From NCBI GenBank assembly GCA_021205185.1, contig JAJPYB010000007.1:1-64000 (forward strand): 64,000 bases of DNA, written 5' to 3'. Numbering within the stretch: position 1 is the first letter of the stretch; the number at the start of each line of letters is the position of its first letter. The DNA is from Ruminococcus sp. (GTDB lineage: Bacteria; Bacillota; Clostridia; Oscillospirales; Ruminococcaceae). The translations under genes were made by a program, and so were the position numbers. Positions 35,552-42,320 of this stretch are shown here, one piece after another. The notes below the pieces were generated by a model. It did no database searches. It was not told the origin of the DNA and was given only the letters and a program-made list of their open reading frames with translations.

Positions 35552-35827
35552 ATGAATTTCTACACAGTAAGAGATTTAAGGACAACGCCAAAGAGCATCT
35601 GGGAAAATTTAGCCTCTGACGGCGAAGCAGTTATCACAAATAATGGGCGACCAATGGCGCTTTTGGTGGATATTTCAGAAGGCGATTTTGAAGAAACTAT
35701 TAAAGCTATACGTCAGGCGAAAGCAATGATAGCTTTTAATTCTATGCGAACTAAGGCTGCCGGGCAGGGATTTATGAGCGACGAGGACATTCAGGCTGAG
35801 ATTGAAGCGGCTCGTAAAGGGGAATAG
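35552..35827 (+). CDS. Phd/YefM-type antitoxin
   Basis: 91 residues. The N-terminal Phd/YefM DNA-binding fold begins FYTVRDLRTTPKSIWENL with the TNNGRPMALLV strand. The C-terminal ~35 residues are charged and probably wrap the toxin. It starts after GGAGGTGAT and a short leader. The toxin gene begins 3 nt after its stop, the usual antitoxin-first order. It likely represses its own promoter. Confidence 0.85.
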   Translation: MNFYTVRDLRTTPKSIWENLASDGEAVITNNGRPMALLVDISEGDFEETIKAIRQAKAMIAFNSMRTKAAGQGFMSDEDIQAEIEAARKGE

Positions 35828-35830
35828 TAT

Positions 35831-36214
35831 ATGCTTGTGGTTATTGACACGAATGTTTTGGTTTCTGCGCTATGGTCGAGAAACGGCGCACCAGCAAAAA
35901 TAATAAATATGGTGCTGAACGGAAGACTTATTCCTTGCTATGACTGGCGGATTTTATGCGAATATCGAGAGGTTTTGCTGCGCCCTAAATTTGGCTTTAC
36001 ACAAAACGAAGTGAACGCACTTCTCGATTGGTTTGAAAGCTTCGGCAGATCGGTGGTAGCTGAACCTTGCAAGGAGTGCTTTATAGATGAGAGTGATAAG
36101 AAGTTTTACGAGGTAGCGAAGTTTTGTAACGCAACGCTTATAACCGGCAACATCAAGCATTTTCCAAGCGAGCCGAATATAGTTACAGTCAGCGAATTTT
36201 TAGCTGAATATTAA
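35831..36214 (+). CDS. PIN-domain toxin (COG1569-type)
   Basis: 127 residues. The PIN-domain RNase has acidic residues in VVIDTNVLVSAL, the central CEYREVLLRPKF helix and the late LITGNIKHFP segment with its conserved Asn/Asp site. It matches putative toxin components of PIN-family toxin-antitoxin systems. Target RNA unknown. Ribosome site AAAGGGGA, 3-nt gap after the antitoxin. Confidence 0.87.
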   Translation: MLVVIDTNVLVSALWSRNGAPAKIINMVLNGRLIPCYDWRILCEYREVLLRPKFGFTQNEVNALLDWFESFGRSVVAEPCKECFIDESDKKFYEVAKFCNATLITGNIKHFPSEPNIVTVSEFLAEY

Positions 36215-36247
36215 AAAACGGGGAAGCTCAAAGTAAAGCTTCCCCGT
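36213..36247 (-). terminator. Terminator for aroA (minus strand)
   Basis: 11-bp perfect stem ACGGGGAAGCT / AGCTTCCCCGT with an 8-nt loop. On the minus strand it is followed by TTTTTT. On the plus strand no T run follows, so it mainly ends transcription coming from aroA, about 125 nt past its stop. Confidence 0.8.
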
Positions 36248-36261
36248 AGTGGTTTCAATAG

Positions 36262-36370
36262 GGGGCTTTGCCCCGTCATTCAAAAAGTAAGTGGAACCCG
36301 CCGCCAAGCGTTAAACGCAGGTTAATGCTCGTGAAAGCCTTTTGCGTGAGGCAGGGGACATCTTACTTTT
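36262..36370 (-). other. Structured 3' element downstream of aroA
   Basis: A 9-bp closing stem AAAAGTAAG (36283-36291) / CTTACTTTT (36362-36370) encloses ~70 nt holding GCG-TTAAA-CGC and a CTCGTG / GCGTGAG stem. A GGGGC-TTT-GCCCC hairpin (36262-36274) follows on the minus strand, then the terminator. It lies between the aroA stop and its terminator. It may be a small mobile palindromic repeat or a structured 3' RNA; function unknown. Confidence 0.45.
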
Positions 36371-36372
36371 AG

Positions 36373-37707
36373 TTAAAGTGTAATTTTCCTGATAACGTCC
36401 TCTAAAACGTCGAAATACTGAGCGAAGGTTTTTTTGCAGCAGTCGGGATTTAATATGCGAACGCCCGAAGCTTTTAGCCCTGTCAGCGCAAATGACATTG
36501 CCACTCGGTGGTCGTCAAAGGTCTGAATTTCACAACCTCTGGGCGGCGATGGATAAATTGTCACACCGTCGGAGCTTTCTATAACCTTTACGCCGAGATC
36601 CGAAAGGTTTTGAACTATCGCATTTATTCTGTCGCACTCCTGCAAGCGAATGTGAGAAATCCCGGTTATTGTAATTGGAACGTCAGCAAACGGCGCAATC
36701 GCCGCAAGCGTCAGCGCCTGATCGGAGAATGACGACATATCAACTGTAAAGCCGCCCTTTAGCTTGCCGCCTGGCGTACCGATAATTTCTAAATATCCCT
36801 TGTCGTTAGTTTCAAGCTTGCAGCCCATTTTTTGAAGAACCGCCAGAAACTGTGTGTCGCCCTGAAGCATATCAGAAGTAACTCCCTTGACGGAAAGGCG
36901 AATGCCTGAAATTGCCGCTAAAGCGTAAAAATAAGCCGCCGCCGACATATCAGGTTCGATTTCATATTCACGAGCGTTAAAGCTTTCTCTGCCGGAAAAT
37001 TTGTAGGAAATGCAAGTTCCTTTTGCTTGTACCTTCGGAGAACTTCCAAACGCTTTCATCATTTCAAGCGTCAGCTCAACGTAGCTGAGTCCGTGCGAAC
37101 CTGTCGCTTCGATTTCAATTTCTTTTTCCAAGGTTGAAGCCGCAATCAGCAGCGCGCTTAAAAACTGCGAGCTTTTGTCGATATTGACAGCAATTTTTTC
37201 GGGTACCGCCTCTTTGCCCGCACCCTTTATTATAAGCGGGAAATGTCCTTCCTCTTCGGTGCAGGTTACTTTTGCTCCTGCGCTTCTGAGCGAATCAATA
37301 AGCGGCGCCATCGGACGCTTTTTCATTTGCTCGGAGGAATTAACCGTATACTCGCCGTCTGAAAATGCGAGCATTGCGACCAAAAACCTGGCGGCAGTTC
37401 CTGCGCTTCCAACGTAAATTTCTGCTTTTTTGTTAGGAATTTCTCCGCCGCAGCCGCTAATAGTAATATCGTAGTCGAGTCCGTTTTTCTGTGAGATAAC
37501 CTTAAATCCAAGCATTTTAAGGCACTCGATAAAATACGTAGAGTCGTCGCTTGAAAGACATCCTTTAAGGGTGCTTTCTCCATTCGCCATAGCTGCTATG
37601 AGCAGCGCTCTGTTGGTAATTGACTTAGAGCCGGGAACGCAAATCTCAACGCAAGCGTCGCTTTTTATATTTTCTAAAGGCTTAACCTCGTAAAAATCCT
37701 TGCACAT
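36373..37707 (-). CDS. aroA: 5-enolpyruvylshikimate-3-phosphate synthase
   Basis: 444 residues. It joins PEP to shikimate-3-phosphate in aromatic amino acid synthesis. Visible motifs: CVPGSKSITNRALLIAAMA, GSAGTAARFLVAML, KKRPMAPLIDSLRSAGA, DKSSQFLSALLIAA, EPDMSAAAYFYALAAI and FDDHRVAMSFAL. It is monocistronic, with GGAGAA as ribosome site. No other shikimate gene is in the window. Confidence 0.96.
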   Translation of the reverse strand: MCKDFYEVKPLENIKSDACVEICVPGSKSITNRALLIAAMANGESTLKGCLSSDDSTYFIECLKMLGFKVISQKNGLDYDITISGCGGEIPNKKAEIYVGSAGTAARFLVAMLAFSDGEYTVNSSEQMKKRPMAPLIDSLRSAGAKVTCTEEEGHFPLIIKGAGKEAVPEKIAVNIDKSSQFLSALLIAASTLEKEIEIEATGSHGLSYVELTLEMMKAFGSSPKVQAKGTCISYKFSGRESFNAREYEIEPDMSAAAYFYALAAISGIRLSVKGVTSDMLQGDTQFLAVLQKMGCKLETNDKGYLEIIGTPGGKLKGGFTVDMSSFSDQALTLAAIAPFADVPITITGISHIRLQECDRINAIVQNLSDLGVKVIESSDGVTIYPSPPRGCEIQTFDDHRVAMSFALTGLKASGVRILNPDCCKKTFAQYFDVLEDVIRKITL

Positions 37708-37795
37708 AAAAATTCTCCAAAACTGTTTTTAGATATTGTAGCATATTTTCCTGCTAAAAGCAAATGGATGAGATTCGGGTTGGAAATGTGCAGAA

Positions 37796-37836
37796 AAAGT
37801 GCAGAAACTTTCAAAAATAAAAAGTTTCTGCACTTT
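37796..37836. repeat. 16-bp perfect inverted repeat between aroA and the two-component system
   Basis: AAAGTGCAGAAACTTT (37796-37811) / AAAGTTTCTGCACTTT (37821-37836) with a 9-nt loop; an extra half-copy GTGCAGAAA starts at 37789. It sits 12 bp upstream of the promoter at 37848. Read on the minus strand it is followed by TTTTTC, so it could also be an attenuator in the aroA leader. Otherwise the 37708-37970 gap holds the promoter and direct repeat listed next. Confidence 0.6.
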
Positions 37837-37847
37837 ATAGCATAAAC

Positions 37848-37876
37848 TTGATTTTTTAAGAAGTTTGTGCTATATT
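37848..37876 (+). promoter_or_regulatory. Promoter of two-component operon
   Basis: TTGATT, 17-bp spacer, TATATT. The start near 37883 is ~90 nt before the response regulator ATG. Confidence 0.6.
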
Positions 37877-37905
37877 CAATTTAAGCTATCAAATTAACGG
37901 ATCTT

Positions 37906-37923
37906 TTTCAATCTAGCTTCAAT
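37906..37923 (+). promoter_or_regulatory. Direct repeat TTTCAAT-N4-CTTCAAT, copy 1
   Basis: Two 7-bp half-sites with an 11-bp period, the typical layout of an OmpR/PhoB-family site. The same repeat lies before the esterase gene (39940-39957). Here it is downstream of the best sigma-A promoter, so it may feed a second promoter or act as a block. AGCTATCAAAT also occurs near both copies. Confidence 0.5.
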
Positions 37924-37970
37924 CTTTTCCTCTTAAAATAATGTGGGGAAAAGCTTTGCGAGGTGATATT

Positions 37971-38654
37971 ATGCGGATTTTATTGGTTGAGGACGAAAAA
38001 CGAATGTCGCAGGCGCTTGTTGAAATTTTGCGTCAGGAAAAATACGAGGTTGACGCTTGCTATGACGGAGCTTTGGGACTTGAAGCTGCGCTTAGCGGAA
38101 TTTACGACCTGATGATTTTAGACGTAATGCTTCCGAAAATGAACGGCTTTGAGATAGCCGGAAGTGTGAGAAAAAATTCCATTCGCACACCGATTCTGAT
38201 GCTTACCGCAAAGAGTGAATTGGACGACAAGGTAGCGGGACTTGACAGCGGAGCGGACGATTATCTGACAAAGCCGTTTCAGACAAAGGAGCTGCTCGCA
38301 AGACTTCGTGCGCTTAGCCGCAGAAATATTAACTCATCTGGCGGTGTGTTAGCCTTTGGAGATATTTTGCTTGATGTAAATAGCACAACGCTGACCTGCA
38401 GGACAAACAGGCAGTCTGTAAGGCTCAGCGAAAAGGAGCTTCATATTATGGAGTATCTGATTGCAAATCAGGGACAGATTCTGACTCGTGAGCAGATTGC
38501 TGTAAAAATCTGGGGATACGACAGCGAAGCCGAATATAATAACGTAGAGGTTTATATGACATTTACAAGGAAAAAGCTTGCGTTTATTGAAGCGAAAACG
38601 AAAATAAAGGCTGTCAGGGGAATAGGTTATGAATTGAGGTGCTTTGATGTTTAA
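37971..38654 (+). CDS. OmpR-family response regulator
   Basis: 227 residues. The receiver domain has the acidic pocket (VEDEKRMS), phospho-acceptor Asp in MILDVMLPKMNG and Lys in LTKPFQTKELLAR. The C-terminal winged helix DNA-binding domain includes LSEKELHIMEYL and EYNNVEVYMTFTRKKL. The ATG at 37971 has GAGGTGAT 5-6 nt upstream; the in-frame ATG at 37941 lacks one. It overlaps the kinase gene by 8 nt. Probable target: the direct repeats before its own operon and before the esterase. Confidence 0.94.
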   Translation: MRILLVEDEKRMSQALVEILRQEKYEVDACYDGALGLEAALSGIYDLMILDVMLPKMNGFEIAGSVRKNSIRTPILMLTAKSELDDKVAGLDSGADDYLTKPFQTKELLARLRALSRRNINSSGGVLAFGDILLDVNSTTLTCRTNRQSVRLSEKELHIMEYLIANQGQILTREQIAVKIWGYDSEAEYNNVEVYMTFTRKKLAFIEAKTKIKAVRGIGYELRCFDV

Positions 38655-39921
38655 ACGGACGAGAGTGCGAATCGTTGCGGTTATTATGGTTGTTTTAATA
38701 GTGCTGTTTCTGGGAACGCTTGGAATCATCTACGGTTCAAGCTACCACGAGGTAGCAAAAAGCAACGAAGAAAAAATGGAGCGTTACGCAACGCTTTATT
38801 CACTTGACAATCAGCCGGGCAAGCAGTCGCCCTCGGAGGAAATTTCAAACTCGTCTGATGAGAATAAGGATTCAAAGGTACCCGAGCACACGCCTCTTGA
38901 GGAAACGCAGTCCTTTCAGCTGACCACATTTTACTCGGTTGCCGTCGATGATGACAATACAGCGTTAGCGGTTGATGTAGGGCAGTCGGGAGTTTATGAA
39001 GAGTCCGAGCTAGAAGAGGTAGCAAAAAGCATACTCTCAAGTGGAAGGACAAGCGGCACAGATGAAAATTTAATATATACGGTTTTCGATAAGGATACAT
39101 ATACGCTGGTTGTCTTTATGGACAATACAATCTTCAGCGAAAGCATTTCGACGCTTTTTCGCTATACACTTATTTTTGGCGGGATAGCTATCATTCTGAT
39201 TTTCTTTATTGCGGTTTACCTCGCAAGGTGTATAGTAAAGCCGCTTGAAACAAGCTATAGCAAGCAAAAGCAGTTTATTTCTGACGCAGGCCATGAGCTG
39301 AAAACGCCTGTATCGGTGATAAATACTAATTTGGAGCTTTTGGAGCGGGAAATTGGTCAAAACAAATGGCTCGATAACGTTCGTTACGAAAACGAGCATA
39401 TGGGTATACTCGTTGAACAGCTTCTGGAGCTTGCTAAGACAGAGAACGTAGCGGTAGCTTTTGAAACGCTTGACTTCAGCCGTTTGGTATGCGGTGAAGC
39501 GTTGGCGCTTGAAAGCGTAGCGTTTGAAAAGAAAATTACCGTAAACACAAATGTTGACGACTCTTTAAATGTGAGCGGAAACGTAACACAGCTTAGACAG
39601 CTTGTTACAATTTTAATTGATAACGCTATTGAGCATAGTAATGTTGGAAGTGAAATTTCAATCAGCTTAAAGGAACAGCATGGAAACGTCAGGCTGTCGG
39701 TTGTAAATGACGGCGAGGAGATTCCCGAAAAGCAAATAAGCGAGCTGTTCGACAGGTTTTACAGAGCAGACGATGCTCGAAGTACAAATAATAACGAAAA
39801 GCACTATGGACTGGGACTTGCCATTGCAAAGGCGATAGTTACAGGCCACAAGGGGAAAATCAGCGTTTCGTGTTATAGCGGAAAGGTTCAGTTTTGCGTT
39901 CTTTTGCCAATGAAAAAGTAA
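38647..39921 (+). CDS. Sensor histidine kinase
   Basis: 424 residues. TM1 (~8-28), an extracellular sensor region of ~140 residues rich in acidic and Ser residues, TM2 (~170-192), then the dimerisation domain with phospho-His in SDAGHELKTPVSVIN and an ATPase domain with N box (LIDNAIEHS), a degenerate G1 region and HYGLGLAIAKAI. The ATG at 38647 is next to a TTG and preceded by TGAGGTG. The ligand is unknown. Confidence 0.93.
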   Translation: MFKRTRVRIVAVIMVVLIVLFLGTLGIIYGSSYHEVAKSNEEKMERYATLYSLDNQPGKQSPSEEISNSSDENKDSKVPEHTPLEETQSFQLTTFYSVAVDDDNTALAVDVGQSGVYEESELEEVAKSILSSGRTSGTDENLIYTVFDKDTYTLVVFMDNTIFSESISTLFRYTLIFGGIAIILIFFIAVYLARCIVKPLETSYSKQKQFISDAGHELKTPVSVINTNLELLEREIGQNKWLDNVRYENEHMGILVEQLLELAKTENVAVAFETLDFSRLVCGEALALESVAFEKKITVNTNVDDSLNVSGNVTQLRQLVTILIDNAIEHSNVGSEISISLKEQHGNVRLSVVNDGEEIPEKQISELFDRFYRADDARSTNNNEKHYGLGLAIAKAIVTGHKGKISVSCYSGKVQFCVLLPMKK

Positions 39922-39939
39922 AGTCCGAATATTTAAAAA

Positions 39940-39995
39940 TTTCAATAAAACTTCAATTATTCTCCTGTACACTTGAGCTATCAAATATACAGGAG
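39940..39995 (+). promoter_or_regulatory. Direct repeat copy 2, promoter and inverted repeat before esterase
   Basis: TTTCAAT-AAAA-CTTCAAT (39940-39957) overlaps the expected -35 of a -10-like TATCAA at 39979-39984, the layout of class II activation by an OmpR-type regulator. CTCCTGTA (39962-39969) / TACAGGAG (39988-39995) forms an 8-bp inverted repeat around the -10; its right arm is part of the ribosome site AGGAGG. If transcription starts upstream of the left arm, the hairpin would hide the ribosome site. Confidence 0.5.
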
Positions 39996-40004
39996 GTTTT
40001 ATTT

Positions 40005-42254
40005 ATGACTTTCAAAAAACCATTAGCAGTTCTTTTGTCATTAGCTTTAATGCTTTGCTGTGTGGCTTGTTCAAGCGATTCAAGCGATTCAGGCAGCGCA
40101 AGCGACAGCACAGACAGCACAGACAGCACAAGCAGCGACGAAAGCAGCGAAGAAGAGGCAGAAGAAGTAAGTGAAGAGCAGTTATATATTGAAGAAACGC
40201 TAAATATCGCCAACAATAGCGAGCTTACCTGGACGTACAGTTCGGACAGCGACGCATGGGTTATGTCTATTGTGTCGGCGGTAGCGTATCCTGAGCTTGC
40301 CGACTATCAGGGCGTATCGGTAGCCGTTCCGGGAGCGTATATAACAGGAATTGATACCGACGGTGACGGTACGGCGGACATTACAGCTGACAGCTATTCG
40401 GAGGCTGTAAACGGAACGCTTGTAATTGATGCTGATGCGTCAGTTACTTCTGAAAACGGGCAGATTTATACAGCTCAGACGGCGCCTGTTATAATCAATA
40501 CGGGAGCGGCAGGCTACAGCGCTCAGGAAAATCAGCTTGCTTCAACTTCAAATTGTGCAAACGGTTATATTAACGTCGCTTGCGGAAACAGAGGTAAGCA
40601 GTCGACTGCTGAGGATGAGGACGGAAACACCTACTACACAGGCGACGCGCCTGATTGTCTGGTAGACCAAAAGGACGCTATCCGTTTTGTAAAATACAAC
40701 ATTCTGCTTGGAAACCTTCCGGGAAGCACAGAGTATTTTGTTTCAACAGGCGGTTCGGGCGGCGGCGCTCACGCAGCTATGGTTGCGGCAACTTCAAACA
40801 ACTCGGTATATTACGACTACGAAATTTCTCAAGGCGCGGTAGGCGTTTATGAGAGAAGCGACGGCAGCTATTCCACGAAGGTTACTATTGACAACACAAG
40901 CTACGAAATTTCCGACGGAGTCTGGGGCTGTGTTGCATATTCGGCAATAACATCTCTTGCTGAAGCTGATATGGCAATGGCATTTGAGTATTATTTGGAT
41001 ACTGACTACAGCTTCAACACAGATTTTCAAAAGCTGTTGGCGCAGTACCTCTCAGAGGAATATATGACATACATCAACGACCAGAACTTAACTGTCGAGG
41101 AGTCAGCTGTTGGATTTGATTTGAACGACGACGGCGATACCGACGATACAGTTGAGCTGACTATTGAGTATGATGAAGACAAATATGCCGATACTAACGG
41201 CTATGGCGGAACCTATTTAACTCTTTATCTTTGCGAGTTTATTTCTAACCTGCAATGGTATGTTGACAACTTAGACTATGACGACGGCTGGACGTGGTTT
41301 GATTCTGACGGAAATGCGCTGAGCGATGAAGAGGTAGCTGCAATGACCACAGCTGAAAAGGCTCAGGCGTTTGTTGAGGGCAGATATGCTCAGGGCTCAT
41401 CAAGCGCTGTCGGCGAAGGTGGCATGGGCGGAGGACTTCCAGACGGAAATCTTCCTGACGGCGACTTACCAGACGGCGAAATAGACGATACCGACAGCGA
41501 CTCAGTAGATACAGTAACGTCGGGAATGGGCGACGAGGTTGGAACGCCTGACGCTGGAACGACACAAGGAACAGGCAGCGGAATTGACTCGTCAAATTAC
41601 AGCACCTTTGAGGAAATGCTCGAAGCATATCAAGCTGATATTGAAGAGGTTGAAGCAGGAGATGAGCACGGCAACAATCAGGTTGAGCTGTACGATCCGT
41701 TAAATTATATTGGAGCAGACACAACCGAAAATCCAACCTGGACGAGAATTATGATGGGAGCTTCGGAGGGCGATATGTCGATGTTCTCTTCATTAAATCT
41801 TCAGATTGCCTGGTTGAATGCCGGCACGGATGCTGACATTGAATGGCAATGGGACGGCGGTCATGTTCCGTCTGAAATCTTTGGCGAATCGCTTTCACTG
41901 ACTATTGATACAAAGTACGGCGAATATGTTGACGGAGCTGTAAGCGTTACTAAGGCGGAAGCAGAAGCTCAGACTACCAACGGCAGCGCGACTGAAGCAA
42001 CAGGCACAGACTTTTCAGACTGGGTAAGCGTAACTGACGACGGCGAGGTTTCATTCTCACTGGCAGACGCTGCTTCTTACAGAACAAGCGGCGCAAGCAA
42101 GGCAGTACCTGGCTTTGACGTAATAGATTACGGTCAGGAAACTTACGAATTTGGAAGCAAAACGCAAGACGCACGACACTTTGACAAGTATGTTTTAGAT
42201 GCTTTGATCGAGCACGCAGAAGAGCTCTCCGAGCTATTTAACGCTGGAAGCTAA
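40005..42254 (+). CDS. Secreted lipoprotein, tannase/feruloyl esterase-like alpha/beta hydrolase
   Basis: 749 residues. A lipoprotein signal peptide (lipobox LCCVAC) is followed by a Ser/Asp/Glu-rich linker. The body resembles tannase-like or other alpha/beta hydrolases. Ser251 in TGGSGGGAHAAM is the likely nucleophile and His620 in WDGGHVP the likely catalytic His. Inserted between them is a low-complexity region near residue 480 with three LPDG(N/D/E) repeats. The ATG at 40005 follows AGGAGG; a long in-frame extension upstream lies in the kinase gene and is rejected. Substrate unknown, perhaps ester bonds in plant material. Shared operator with the adjacent two-component system. Confidence 0.72.
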   Translation: MTFKKPLAVLLSLALMLCCVACSSDSSDSGSASDSTDSTDSTSSDESSEEEAEEVSEEQLYIEETLNIANNSELTWTYSSDSDAWVMSIVSAVAYPELADYQGVSVAVPGAYITGIDTDGDGTADITADSYSEAVNGTLVIDADASVTSENGQIYTAQTAPVIINTGAAGYSAQENQLASTSNCANGYINVACGNRGKQSTAEDEDGNTYYTGDAPDCLVDQKDAIRFVKYNILLGNLPGSTEYFVSTGGSGGGAHAAMVAATSNNSVYYDYEISQGAVGVYERSDGSYSTKVTIDNTSYEISDGVWGCVAYSAITSLAEADMAMAFEYYLDTDYSFNTDFQKLLAQYLSEEYMTYINDQNLTVEESAVGFDLNDDGDTDDTVELTIEYDEDKYADTNGYGGTYLTLYLCEFISNLQWYVDNLDYDDGWTWFDSDGNALSDEEVAAMTTAEKAQAFVEGRYAQGSSSAVGEGGMGGGLPDGNLPDGDLPDGEIDDTDSDSVDTVTSGMGDEVGTPDAGTTQGTGSGIDSSNYSTFEEMLEAYQADIEEVEAGDEHGNNQVELYDPLNYIGADTTENPTWTRIMMGASEGDMSMFSSLNLQIAWLNAGTDADIEWQWDGGHVPSEIFGESLSLTIDTKYGEYVDGAVSVTKAEAEAQTTNGSATEATGTDFSDWVSVTDDGEVSFSLADAASYRTSGASKAVPGFDVIDYGQETYEFGSKTQDARHFDKYVLDALIEHAEELSELFNAGS

Positions 42255-42272
42255 GTGTGAAGAATAAAAAAC

Positions 42273-42303
42273 TCGCCCCACCTGTTTTGAGCAGGTGGGG
42301 CGA
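42273..42303. terminator. Bidirectional terminator between esterase gene and ppdK
   Basis: Perfect 12-bp stem TCGCCCCACCTG / CAGGTGGGGCGA with a 7-nt loop. The minus strand has GTTTTTT after it, the plus strand TGTGTTTTT. It should end both convergent units. Confidence 0.9.
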
Positions 42304-42320
42304 TGTGTTTTTGATTTAAA

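Noticed and set aside
41434-41482. LPDG repeats in the esterase as a recombination or CRISPR-like repeat
   Set aside because: Only three imperfect in-frame units, a protein linker repeat.
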